From: an uncultured Bacteroidota bacterium
Lineage (GTDB): Bacteria; Bacteroidota; Bacteroidia; Chitinophagales; Chitinophagaceae
Assembly: GCA_903929425.1 (NCBI GenBank)
Contig: CAIYUO010000058.1
Span: 1-64,000, forward strand
Direction: 5' to 3'
Length of the DNA stretch: 64,000 nucleotides
Shown here: positions 44,425 to 53,446 of the stretch, piece by piece
Numbering within the stretch: position 1 is the first letter of the stretch
Layout of the letters: the number at the start of each line of letters is the position of its first letter
Notes under the pieces: generated by a model
What the model saw: the letters and a program-made list of their open reading frames with translations, nothing else
Told to the model about the DNA's origin: nothing
Databases searched by the model: none
Made by a program: the position numbers and the translations under genes

Positions 44425-46062
44425 TTACAAACTTACACCACGCTTCCATGGTATAAAGTCATCTTGATTTAATAATACAGCTTTAGGCGTTATTTCTCCA
44501 CTTGCTGCTTTAATGCAATATTCTAAAATTTCAGCACCCATTTGTTCAATGGTTTTTTCACCATCAATTACAGGACCGGTATCAATATCAATTATATCAG
44601 CCATGCGTTTAGCTAAGGATGAATTACTAGCTACTTTAATAGTTGGACAAACAGGATTGCCTGTTGGTGTTCCTAGTCCAGTGGTAAATAAAATTAAAGT
44701 GGCACCTGAAGCTGCTTTACCTGTTGTTGCCTCCACATCATTCCCAGGTGTGCATACTAAATGTAACCCGGGCTTAATTGCTGGTTCGGTATAATCTAAC
44801 ACATCAACTATGGGTGCATTTCCCCCTTTTTTTGCCGCACCTGCCGATTTAATAGCATCCGTAATTAAACCGTCCTTAATATTTCCTGGAGAAGGATTCA
44901 TATGAAACCCCGAACCTGCTTTTAAAGCAGCCTCACTATATGAAGTCATTAACTGAATGAACTTTTTTGCAGCATTTGGATCAATGGTTCTTGTAATTAA
45001 TTCTTGCTCAACACCACATAACTCTGGGAATTCAGCTAATAAAACTTGTCCCCCTAAAGCGACTACTAAATCGGCACAATATCCCACAGCAGGATTTGCT
45101 GAAATGCCACTGAAGCCATCGCTACCTCCACATTTAACTCCTAAACAAAATTTACTTAATGGCGCTGGTGCTCGTTTTAATTTATTGGCTTCAATCAATC
45201 CTTTAAAAGTAGACTGAATAGCATCCGCTAATAATTCAGGCTCACTCTTGGATTGTTGTTGTTCAAAAATATATAATGGCTTATTGAAATTTGGATTGCG
45301 ATCCTTAATGTCTTTTTCAAAATCAGACAATTGTAAATTTTGACAACCTAAACTTAAAACGGTAATACCTGCAACGTTTGGATGGTCAGCATACGCAGCC
45401 AATAATTTACTTAACACAGCAGCGTCTTGTCGAATACCACCACAACCACCTTGATGATTCAAAAATTTAATACCATCAATATTTTCAAAAACGCGATTTT
45501 GTTTTTCAGTTGCTGATAAATCAATTGGTATAGAAATATCTTTCCCTTCCCGATAAGCTTCTAATAATTGTTGTGTGTAATTTTTATATTTATTTGAAAC
45601 TGCATAACCTAATTCATTATACAATGCTTCCTTAATCACATCCAAGTTTCTATTTTCACAAAAAACAGTAGGAACAAATAACCAATAGTTGGCCGTGCCC
45701 ACTCGGCCATCAGCCCGAAGGTATCCATTAAAAGTTCGGCCGGCATAGTCACTTACATCTGGAGCTTGCCAACTGTAATTATAAGGTTGAAAAGTAAACT
45801 GCTCCGCTGCATGGTGTAAATTTTCAGTTGACATTCGTGTTCCAGCAGCCACATCCATGGTTAACTTGCCAACTAAGACACCATACATAAATATAGCATC
45901 TCCTTTTTTGAAATGAGTAGGATATATTTTATGCTTAGCAGCAATATCTTCTATAACAGTCACCTGTTCTGATTCAATTGAAACAATTGTGCCCTTTGCA
46001 ATATTTTGCAAGGCTACCCATACATTATCCTTTGGATTAATTTTTAAAACATTCATTTTCAT
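44425..46062 (-). CDS. uxaA: altronate dehydratase
   Basis: 545 residues. The N-terminal SAF domain (about 10-85) is followed by the UxaA dehydratase core: HQGGCGGIRQDAA, CLGVKCGGSDGFSGI and TTGLGTPTGNPVCPTIKVASN. It dehydrates D-altronate to 2-keto-3-deoxygluconate. The ATG used overlaps the uxaB stop in an ATGA; a second ATG two codons later is also possible. The overlap points to coupled translation. Confidence 0.94.
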   Translation of the reverse strand: MKMNVLKINPKDNVWVALQNIAKGTIVSIESEQVTVIEDIAAKHKIYPTHFKKGDAIFMYGVLVGKLTMDVAAGTRMSTENLHHAAEQFTFQPYNYSWQAPDVSDYAGRTFNGYLRADGRVGTANYWLFVPTVFCENRNLDVIKEALYNELGYAVSNKYKNYTQQLLEAYREGKDISIPIDLSATEKQNRVFENIDGIKFLNHQGGCGGIRQDAAVLSKLLAAYADHPNVAGITVLSLGCQNLQLSDFEKDIKDRNPNFNKPLYIFEQQQSKSEPELLADAIQSTFKGLIEANKLKRAPAPLSKFCLGVKCGGSDGFSGISANPAVGYCADLVVALGGQVLLAEFPELCGVEQELITRTIDPNAAKKFIQLMTSYSEAALKAGSGFHMNPSPGNIKDGLITDAIKSAGAAKKGGNAPIVDVLDYTEPAIKPGLHLVCTPGNDVEATTGKAASGATLILFTTGLGTPTGNPVCPTIKVASNSSLAKRMADIIDIDTGPVIDGEKTIEQMGAEILEYCIKAASGEITPKAVLLNQDDFIPWKRGVSL

Positions 46063-47414
46063 ATACCCAATATCGTTTTCATGCCAACTGAATTAATTTT
46101 CGTTTTCCATGCCTCCACTTTTTCAATAAATTTTGCATCGGCACAAAAATCAGCCGTATGGATAGTTTTATTTTGTGCTGTGCCCATGTATAATGCAAAT
46201 GCTGCAAAACCTAAACTCATTCTTTCTGAAACAGTGGTTGAATGATTTGCAAATTTTTCCATTAAATACTGGTTTCGCATTTTCATTTTTTCTTCAAAAT
46301 TCAAAGCAATGCTAATCCATTTGTGCTCGATAAAAGGATTTGCAAAACGCTCTAATACATTTTTTGCAAATTGCGTAGCATCCGATTCTGAAATATTTCC
46401 ACCTACAACACATGGCGCAATTTCATCTAAAGCCAAACTGTTTATGAAAGTATTAAAGGCTTTATTTTCCATTGCCTGTATAACAGTTTCAAACCCAGCC
46501 AAAATAGCCACGGCACAACAAAATGTATGCGTGCCATTTAATAACCTCAGCTTTAATTCTCTAAACTTTACAATTGCAGGAGCTACTACTACTCTTTCGT
46601 CAATGGTAGCAAATGAAATTTTAGCTATTGTGGAGGGCTTATTTGACTCAATTGCCCATAAAGCAAAAGGCTCACTGCTTATTAATATATTATCCTGGTA
46701 CCCCAATTTTTCTTCCAATTCTTCAGCTTCTTTGTCATTCAATTTTCCAGGAACAATTCTATCAACAAGTGTATTGCAAAATTCATTCGCGTCGTCTAAC
46801 CAAGTTGTAAATGCAAGTGGCAATTGATGTATTTGAATCAACTCCTTAATGATTGATTTCAATAAAATGGCATTATCTGGAATTAACTCAGTAGGCAAAA
46901 TCACCCAGCCCTTATTTACATCGCCATTAAAATGCTGATACCTAGCAAATAAAAGAGCTAATAATTTTGCTGGGAAAGAGTTAGGTGATTCAGGACCTAA
47001 ACTATCTTGTTTGTCTAAAATCAAACCTGCTTCAGTGGTATTTGAAATAACCACTTCAATATTTTCAGATTTAGCTAATTCTAAAAGTGCATTCCACTCT
47101 GATTTTGCTTCTATTACCCTGCTGATGGATGTATTAATAAAGGAATCATTAACTAATTGCCCTTTATAAACGCCTCTCGTACAATGTGTGAATAAATTGT
47201 CTTGAGCAGCAAATTCGCCTACACCACCCTGTGCCGTTGACTTAACAACAACAACTGAACCATTAAAAACACCTTGTTCGTTGGCTTTGTGAATGAAATA
47301 ATCAGGTAGGCCTCTTAATAAAACACCAGTCCCAAACTGTAATACTTTTTCAGGAAATTGCTTATAAATTCCTTTTTCTAAAGCCAATTTTTTATTTAAT
47401 AACAACTTGCTCAT
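46059..47414 (-). CDS. uxaB: tagaturonate reductase
   Basis: 451 residues of the mannitol dehydrogenase superfamily. The NAD-binding region is VLQFGTGVLLRGLPDYFIHKAN at residues 25-46, and the C-domain has LRLLNGTHTFCCAVAILAGFE with the catalytic lysine region before it. It reduces tagaturonate to altronate. Choice of UxaB over UxuB (fructuronate) is supported by neighbouring uxaA and by the absence of uxuA. The stop overlaps uxaA by 4 bases; the start is 15 bases after the polygalacturonase fusion. Confidence 0.9.
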   Translation of the reverse strand: MSKLLLNKKLALEKGIYKQFPEKVLQFGTGVLLRGLPDYFIHKANEQGVFNGSVVVVKSTAQGGVGEFAAQDNLFTHCTRGVYKGQLVNDSFINTSISRVIEAKSEWNALLELAKSENIEVVISNTTEAGLILDKQDSLGPESPNSFPAKLLALLFARYQHFNGDVNKGWVILPTELIPDNAILLKSIIKELIQIHQLPLAFTTWLDDANEFCNTLVDRIVPGKLNDKEAEELEEKLGYQDNILISSEPFALWAIESNKPSTIAKISFATIDERVVVAPAIVKFRELKLRLLNGTHTFCCAVAILAGFETVIQAMENKAFNTFINSLALDEIAPCVVGGNISESDATQFAKNVLERFANPFIEHKWISIALNFEEKMKMRNQYLMEKFANHSTTVSERMSLGFAAFALYMGTAQNKTIHTADFCADAKFIEKVEAWKTKINSVGMKTILGI

Positions 47415-47429
47415 TTTATCTTCTATAAA

Positions 47430-50400
47430 TTATTTTAATAACCAATTAACTAATTCTTGTGACGCTTGAAAGTTTTGATATTGTTTAGGCAACTTCCTTC
47501 CATCAATATATTCATTATACAACCAAGGATCCCCTACAACCATTACTCTCCCTTTACCATAATTTGCTTTTGCAATAACAGTTACTGAACCATTGGTAGC
47601 AACAGGAACAGCAGGTGCTTTGGTTTGCAAGGCGCTTACCTCTTTTAAATGCATTTTGATTGACTCGGAAAAAATACCATTTCCTTTTACTGCAAATACA
47701 TTTCCCATTTCATACGCATTATTTTTAACCATATTCACTGATTCATTGGTTGATTGCACTCCAAATTTTTCTAGCAAAATGTTCATGTGTTCCAAATCAG
47801 CATTTGAACTGTCATTGGTCATGACTAATAAAGTACCACCATTGCTTACCCAATCAGCTATTACTTTTGCTTCATTCGCATTCATGTAATTAGGCTTTGG
47901 ATTGTCTTTCACATGATCAGCATCAATGATCATATAAACCTTTGTATTTTTTAAATTATTAGCAGTAGGAGCTGCTGTTAATGTATTTAATTTAGCTCCT
48001 AGGTCAGTAAACAATTGCCCCCAACAAGCATTCCCGCTATTACTTACTTCTTCCCATGCATAATGCCAACGGTAATCATTTCCATTGGCGTCTTTTTTAA
48101 ATTCATTGTTATAATAAGCGTCAAGTGTTACGATTGGATGTGTTTGTATAAATCCTTTCTCTGCAGTATAGGCTTGAACTGCGAATTGTAATAAAGCCCC
48201 TATTCCTTTTGGATCGTTTACCACGATAGGTTCTTTGAAATAATAATCTAAACTTCCATCACGATATGGATTTCCACCTAATCCAGATACCGACACTGTA
48301 TTATTTAATAAAATTTCTCCGTTGTTATCTTTCACACTCAATGAAATTAAGCCAGCATATGCTTTTTTTGCATTTTGCAAATATCGATGATCAATGTATC
48401 CACTTTTTACAGCCTTGAACAATACCCTACCTATCATGGCTGATGCAGAAGATTCAAAATAATTTCTTGTATCATTTGGTGCATCAATAATATCATACCA
48501 TAAACCATTATCATTTTGAACTTTTACAATGGCAGAAACATACCTATTTAAAATTTGAATCAAGGTATCACGGCCAGAATGATTACTTGGATAATAATCC
48601 AATGCATCCACTAAAGCCATCCCATACCAACCCATGGCTCTGCCCCATATATGCGGGGATTTTCCAGTTATTGGGTCAGCCCATTTTTGTTGTTTTTTCG
48701 CGTCCCATGCATGAAATAACAATCCGGTTTTATTGTCTCTTGTATGCTCTTCGGCTAACACAAATTGCCTTGTAATTTCATCATATAAACTGGTGTCGTG
48801 AAATACACTTGCAAACTGAGCATAAAAAGCTGCACCCATATACAAGCCATCTAGCCACATTTGATGAGGATAAATATTTTTATGCCACAATCCTCCATAA
48901 TCATTTCGAGGTTGCAGTTTCCACTGATTTTGCATTTGATCCAACGCCTTCTTATACTTCTCTTTTCCGGTAATTTGAAACAAAGTCAATAATAGTTTGC
49001 CATTATTTAAATGGTCAATATTAAATTCATCAGGCTTGTAGTCATAAACTGAACCATCCTCTCTTACATAATAATCCATGCTATGTTGGATATATTGAAA
49101 ATATTGTGGATCGCCAGTAGCATACCATAATTCTTGAATTCCTTTTAAAATAACACCTTGGTCATAACTCCATCTTGCTCTTGCCCCTGGTGCAGGTTTA
49201 ACAGCAAAGGAATCAGGCCATATGTTCATTACAGTAGAAGCAATTTTTTCAGCTAAGCTTGTTGTAACAGTTGGAACAATTTTCTTTAATTGAATCGTAT
49301 CTATGTATACTTTTTCAGCATTTACCGTTTTTATCATTGGCACTAAAGCCGATTGCAAAAGTGTTGAACTACTTATTGCTATACTATCTGCCTCCTCTAA
49401 ATAAATACCTTCCCGTGTTTTAAAATAACTATCGTGAATGTTAATATTTTTCACATGCATTTCTGGAATACCCCTAACAAACAAAGCCTTAGTTGCTCCA
49501 TCAACTACCACGTTTTCAATTTCAAAATTTCTGAATATAGGTGTTGCTTCAGTTACTGGAAATTTTTGTATTTCAAATTTATCTTCTTGACCATTTAATT
49601 TAATGGGATCAGTGGCATTATAATACATGTCAAACAATATGGCTTCTCCCACAATGTCTTTCATGCGAATATTTTTCGCATGTATATTTTCAACTACGCC
49701 ACCACGGCCTCTCACTGTTTTAAAACGAAGTCCAATATCAGTACCAATAAAAGTACATCCGTCAATATAAATGTTTTTTGCGCCACCGCTCATTTCACTT
49801 CCCACTACAAAGCCTCCGTGTGCATGATATACCGTACAGTTTTTAACAATCAAATTTTGAGTTGGCATTCCACGCTTTCTGCCATCCTCGTCTCGGCCAC
49901 TTTTAATAGTAATGCCATCATCGCCAGTATCAAATACACAATCCTCTAAAATGATATTAGAACAACTTTCTAAATCAATGGCGTCGGTATTGGTACCCCA
50001 CCATGGATTTTTTACAATTACTCCCTTAATAGTAAGATCCTTACTCATTAAAAAATGGGTTGTCCATGCTGGAGAGTTTTCAAAAGTCACGCCCTCCACT
50101 AATACTTTTTGACACTCACTAATTCGAAGCATATTAGGTCTCAAAAAATCCTTAATACCTTCAAAGTCTTGTAATTTTTTCCCAGCGGTTAGTTTACCAA
50201 TATCTTTACGCGTAGACGCTTCCAATGCAGCTTTAGAAGGATACCAAGTTTTTTTATCTTCCGTCAATGCACCTCCAAAATTTTTCAAATGTCTATTCCA
50301 TTCAGCCTCCGATAATTTATCTTTTTTTAAGGGTCTCCAAAATAAACCATTACCATTAAATACTCCTTGTCCAGTAATCGCAATATTGGTTTGTTTTTCA

Positions 50401-50786
50401 GCAGAAATAGGTGACTTACACCTAGCCGCGTCAACACCCTCAAATGAGGAAACTACTAATGGGTATTGAGCAAAGTCGGAGGTGAAAATCACCAATGCTC
50501 CCTTACTCAAATGCAAATTCACGTTGGAAAGTAATACGATTGGACCTGTAAGCCATTGACCTTGTGGGATTAATACAACTCCACCTCCTTTATTATGCAT
50601 TTTATTAATTGCATTGTTAATCGCAATGGTATTTACAAAGTCCCCATTTGACTGAGCACCAGTTGATACAATTGAAAGGGTGTCTTTTTTAAAAGCCGTT
50701 TTTGCTATTGTAAATTGAGGTGTTTTTTGTGCATGACATACAATTCCAATTGCAATACACAATAATAAATTTAGCAGTCGTTTCAT
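47430..50786 (-). CDS. exported GH28 polygalacturonase - GH105 fusion with C-terminal GATase-like domain
   Basis: 1118 residues. A signal peptide (1-19, ending CHAQ) is followed by a GH28 beta-helix (about 25-500) with all catalytic marks: NTD at 266-268, DD at 289-290, His323 and RFK at 354-356. From about 510 to 880 there is a GH105 (alpha/alpha)6 domain with MWLDGLYMG and WGRAMGWYGMALVDALDYYP. The last 190 residues resemble a GATase-1/DUF4350-like domain (VYMIIDADH, VSNGGTLLVMTNDSS, GKGRVMVVGDPWL). GH28 hydrolyses galacturonan or rhamnogalacturonan; GH105 removes unsaturated uronic residues. It is first in the nine-gene operon and faces the LacI gene across a likely operator. Confidence 0.93.
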   Translation of the reverse strand: MKRLLNLLLCIAIGIVCHAQKTPQFTIAKTAFKKDTLSIVSTGAQSNGDFVNTIAINNAINKMHNKGGGVVLIPQGQWLTGPIVLLSNVNLHLSKGALVIFTSDFAQYPLVVSSFEGVDAARCKSPISAEKQTNIAITGQGVFNGNGLFWRPLKKDKLSEAEWNRHLKNFGGALTEDKKTWYPSKAALEASTRKDIGKLTAGKKLQDFEGIKDFLRPNMLRISECQKVLVEGVTFENSPAWTTHFLMSKDLTIKGVIVKNPWWGTNTDAIDLESCSNIILEDCVFDTGDDGITIKSGRDEDGRKRGMPTQNLIVKNCTVYHAHGGFVVGSEMSGGAKNIYIDGCTFIGTDIGLRFKTVRGRGGVVENIHAKNIRMKDIVGEAILFDMYYNATDPIKLNGQEDKFEIQKFPVTEATPIFRNFEIENVVVDGATKALFVRGIPEMHVKNINIHDSYFKTREGIYLEEADSIAISSSTLLQSALVPMIKTVNAEKVYIDTIQLKKIVPTVTTSLAEKIASTVMNIWPDSFAVKPAPGARARWSYDQGVILKGIQELWYATGDPQYFQYIQHSMDYYVREDGSVYDYKPDEFNIDHLNNGKLLLTLFQITGKEKYKKALDQMQNQWKLQPRNDYGGLWHKNIYPHQMWLDGLYMGAAFYAQFASVFHDTSLYDEITRQFVLAEEHTRDNKTGLLFHAWDAKKQQKWADPITGKSPHIWGRAMGWYGMALVDALDYYPSNHSGRDTLIQILNRYVSAIVKVQNDNGLWYDIIDAPNDTRNYFESSASAMIGRVLFKAVKSGYIDHRYLQNAKKAYAGLISLSVKDNNGEILLNNTVSVSGLGGNPYRDGSLDYYFKEPIVVNDPKGIGALLQFAVQAYTAEKGFIQTHPIVTLDAYYNNEFKKDANGNDYRWHYAWEEVSNSGNACWGQLFTDLGAKLNTLTAAPTANNLKNTKVYMIIDADHVKDNPKPNYMNANEAKVIADWVSNGGTLLVMTNDSSNADLEHMNILLEKFGVQSTNESVNMVKNNAYEMGNVFAVKGNGIFSESIKMHLKEVSALQTKAPAVPVATNGSVTVIAKANYGKGRVMVVGDPWLYNEYIDGRKLPKQYQNFQASQELVNWLLK

Positions 50787-50843
50787 AGGGTGTTAAATAT
50801 ACTCAAATGACAACTGAGTGCGAAAATTACTGCCTAATTTTTA

Positions 50844-50857
50844 CGCAAACGATTTCG
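50844..50857. promoter_or_regulatory. LacI/cre-like operator between the pectin operon and its regulator
   Basis: CGCAAACGATTTCG is a near-palindrome centred on CG at 50850-50851. Read on the minus strand it fits the cre/LacI half-site form (GAAxCGxTxxxC). It lies in the 119-base divergent region, about 58 bases from the operon start and 49 from the LacI start, so one bound repressor could control both. Confidence 0.6.
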
Positions 50858-50905
50858 GTTTAAATCACTGAAAACCATTAACTTCACATTACAATTTTTT
50901 TGGTT

Positions 50906-51943
50906 ATGCGTTTTGAAGCAATCACAATAAAAGACATTGCGAAAGCCCTTGGACTTTCCACTTCAACGGTGAGTCGTGCACTTAGAGATAGCCATGAAAT
51001 AAGCCCAAAAACAAAGGAAATTGTCATAAAATATGCCAAGGAAAATAATTACAGGCCTAATCCAATTGCACTTAGTTTAAAGGAGAAAAGAAGTAGCTCC
51101 ATTGGTGTCGTAGTTGGTGAAATTGCCAACAGCTTTTTTTCACAAGCTATCAACGGGATTGAATCCATTGCGCACGAAAAGGGATATAATGTAATTATTG
51201 CTCAAAACAAGGAGCAATTAGAGAGGGAGATTTCGGCTCTACAATTCCTAGCTTCCAGAAGTGTTGACGGAATCCTTTTATCAGTTTCCACGCAAACCTC
51301 TGATTTTGACCATATAAAACAATTATACGAACGATCCATGCCAATGGTTTGCTTTGACTGCGTGGTTGATTTTGAGGGTATTCATAAAGTAATCGTTGAT
51401 AATACAAAAGCAGCCTTTGATGGCACTGAACATTTGATCAAAAAAGGATTTAAAAATATTGCCTGCGTTGCGAGTTCGTCCAATTTATCCATTACAAAAG
51501 AAAGAGTGAAAGGTTATATTGAAGCCTTGCAAAAATATCAACTTCCTGTTCACGAGTCCAATATTCAATATATAAACCATGGGGGAGTAATTTTAGAAGA
51601 GATATCAGAAGCAATGCAGCAATTATTGAGTCAAAAAAATAAACCTGATGCTTTAATTGTATGCTCTGACCGTGTTACTACCAATGTAATGCGCTATTGT
51701 CAAGAAAATAAAATACAAATACCTGATCAACTTGGCATGATTGGATTTAGCAATATTGATTTAACCGATTTACTAACGCCTTCCTTATCCGTATTAAGAC
51801 AACCTGCATACGAAATAGGCCGAACTGCCGCCGATTTGCTCATAAAAATGATAGAAAGTAAAAGACCCATCACCGAGTTTGAAACAGTGGTACTTACTTC
51901 TAATCTTATTGAAAGAAATTCATCCGTTCCTAAAAAGAAATAA
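50906..51943 (+). CDS. LacI family transcriptional regulator
   Basis: 345 residues from MRFEAITIKDIAKALG; a TTG 6 bases upstream is in frame but less likely. The helix-turn-helix with hinge is at about 6-60 (IAKALGLSTSTVSRALRDS, YRPNPIALSLK). The periplasmic-binding-type effector domain follows (SSSIGVVVGEIANSFFSQAINGIE; LGMIGFSNIDLTDLLTPSLS). It probably represses the divergent pectin operon and releases it on binding a uronate intermediate; the effector is not known. Its stop is 1 base from the stop of the convergent SnoaL-like gene. Confidence 0.92.
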   Translation: MRFEAITIKDIAKALGLSTSTVSRALRDSHEISPKTKEIVIKYAKENNYRPNPIALSLKEKRSSSIGVVVGEIANSFFSQAINGIESIAHEKGYNVIIAQNKEQLEREISALQFLASRSVDGILLSVSTQTSDFDHIKQLYERSMPMVCFDCVVDFEGIHKVIVDNTKAAFDGTEHLIKKGFKNIACVASSSNLSITKERVKGYIEALQKYQLPVHESNIQYINHGGVILEEISEAMQQLLSQKNKPDALIVCSDRVTTNVMRYCQENKIQIPDQLGMIGFSNIDLTDLLTPSLSVLRQPAYEIGRTAADLLIKMIESKRPITEFETVVLTSNLIERNSSVPKKK

Positions 51944-51944
51944 T

Positions 51945-52379
51945 TTAACTAGTAGGCTTAACGGCTTGTCTTGCTAACATTTTCCAATCCCCATTTTCTT
52001 TTGTAAAAACTAATAATATTTTAAGTTTTACGGTAGCTGGTTTTCCTCCATCATTTGTTTGGGCATCTAAATTATGCCTAACAATTGCCGTATTGCCATA
52101 CACCCTAATAGTTTGTTCCGTAATATTAATACTTACAAAATCTGATTTTCCAGATGCAATTTTTTCTACAAATTCTTCCTTACCTTCTACATGACCACCT
52201 GAATGACCATAACTTAAACTATCGGATACACTTTCGTTTAATGCAGCTCGGTCGCCACTAATCATTGCGGCAACTAAACGATTTACAGATTTTTCAACGG
52301 CTGCTACTTTTTTATCTTGTGCATTTACTAATTGGAAACCACCTAATAAAAGAACCAATAATACTAATAATTTTTTCAT
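51945..52379 (-). CDS. exported SnoaL/DUF4440-like (NTF2-fold) protein
   Basis: 144 residues. A signal peptide (1-20, ending VNAQ) is followed by an NTF2-like fold with VNRLVAAMISGDRAALNESVSDSLSYGHSGGHVEGKEEF and the C-terminal LLVFTKENGDWKMLARQAVK typical of DUF4440. Such domains act as small enzymes or ligand-binding modules, with no function known here. It is the last gene after PME, 62 bases downstream, and may be part of that unit. Confidence 0.83.
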   Translation of the reverse strand: MKKLLVLLVLLLGGFQLVNAQDKKVAAVEKSVNRLVAAMISGDRAALNESVSDSLSYGHSGGHVEGKEEFVEKIASGKSDFVSINITEQTIRVYGNTAIVRHNLDAQTNDGGKPATVKLKILLVFTKENGDWKMLARQAVKPTS

Positions 52380-52441
52380 ATGCGATTGTTTTTTGAAACA
52401 TGAATAAACAAAGAAAGTATAAAATTAAATATCAACCATAT

Positions 52442-53434
52442 TTAATTTAGAGGATTCCAATCACCAAAAATATTTTTTAAAGTATAGGCACTTGCTTCAG
52501 CATCGGTTAGTTGACGAGACCATGATACTCTTTCATTTGTGTTTGAACCTTCGCCTTTAGATTGATACTCGGCATAAAAAGCAGTTTGTTCATTCGCAAC
52601 ATTATCCCAATTATGCCAACCTGCAGATGTAATATGTTTTCCTAACGAACAGCGGATAAAAACCGTTTTTGCATTAGCCCTCCAAGGTCGTCCTAAATAC
52701 TCCTTTGTACATTCTTCATTTGCAATCAAATCACAATCCATAAACACATATCCAAATTGTTGATGAGGCATGGTTGATGCTGCAGTGACATAAGAATTCG
52801 TTAAAGACTTGATAATACAATTTTTGAAAACAGCTGTAGCACTTCCAAAAATAAAATCAGTTGTGCCTTCAATATAGCAACGATCATAAAACTGCTTGCT
52901 TTCGTCATTGGTGGCAAACAAAGTGTCTTGGTTGCCAATCAAATTGCAATTTCTTAAAATAAATCGACTTCCATTTACATGCAAGGCCAATGCTTGACCT
53001 ACTCTTCCAGCTTCATTTTTGATAGTTAAATTTTCCATAGTAATATCGTTACCATATACAAACCAAGTTGCTGAAGTGAAGGTGGTATGTTTGTTTTTAT
53101 TATTAACAGTATCCATTGAAAAAAACTTGCCAGCATAATCCTCAAAACTGACGATGGTTTTTTCTTTGCTTTCACCTATAATGGTCAAGTTTCCAACCCA
53201 TGCTGGTATTGTTACCTTTTCATGATACAAGCCATTTTTTATTCGAATTGTAACTGGCGTTGGTGTATAGGCTCTTACCGCATCAATCGCTTCTTGAATA
53301 GTTGTGTAATCACCTGATCCATCCTTTGCAACTAAGATATTGGGTTTATAAAAAGGCCTCACATTTGCTTGTTGGCCTTTTACATTTAAAAAAGTCAACA
53401 CAAAAAAACCAATGGTGAAAATAAATTTATGCAT
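52442..53434 (-). CDS. pectin methylesterase (carbohydrate esterase family 8)
   Basis: 330 residues. A signal peptide (1-20, ending VKGQ) is followed by a beta-helix with CE8 motifs in order: GDYTTIQEAIDAV, GQALALHVNG (oxyanion Gln), GNQDTLFA (Asp), EGTTDFIFGSATAVF (nucleophile Asp) and YLGRPWR (Arg). It removes methyl esters from homogalacturonan, exposing it to the polygalacturonase. It lies 12 bases after GH51. Confidence 0.95.
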   Translation of the reverse strand: MHKFIFTIGFFVLTFLNVKGQQANVRPFYKPNILVAKDGSGDYTTIQEAIDAVRAYTPTPVTIRIKNGLYHEKVTIPAWVGNLTIIGESKEKTIVSFEDYAGKFFSMDTVNNKNKHTTFTSATWFVYGNDITMENLTIKNEAGRVGQALALHVNGSRFILRNCNLIGNQDTLFATNDESKQFYDRCYIEGTTDFIFGSATAVFKNCIIKSLTNSYVTAASTMPHQQFGYVFMDCDLIANEECTKEYLGRPWRANAKTVFIRCSLGKHITSAGWHNWDNVANEQTAFYAEYQSKGEGSNTNERVSWSRQLTDAEASAYTLKNIFGDWNPLN

Positions 53435-53446
53435 GTTTGTTGTTAA

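Noticed and set aside
46309..46827. 172-codon open frame antisense to uxaB
   Set aside because: A plus-strand shadow inside a well-conserved gene; no family resemblance and no promoter or start context.
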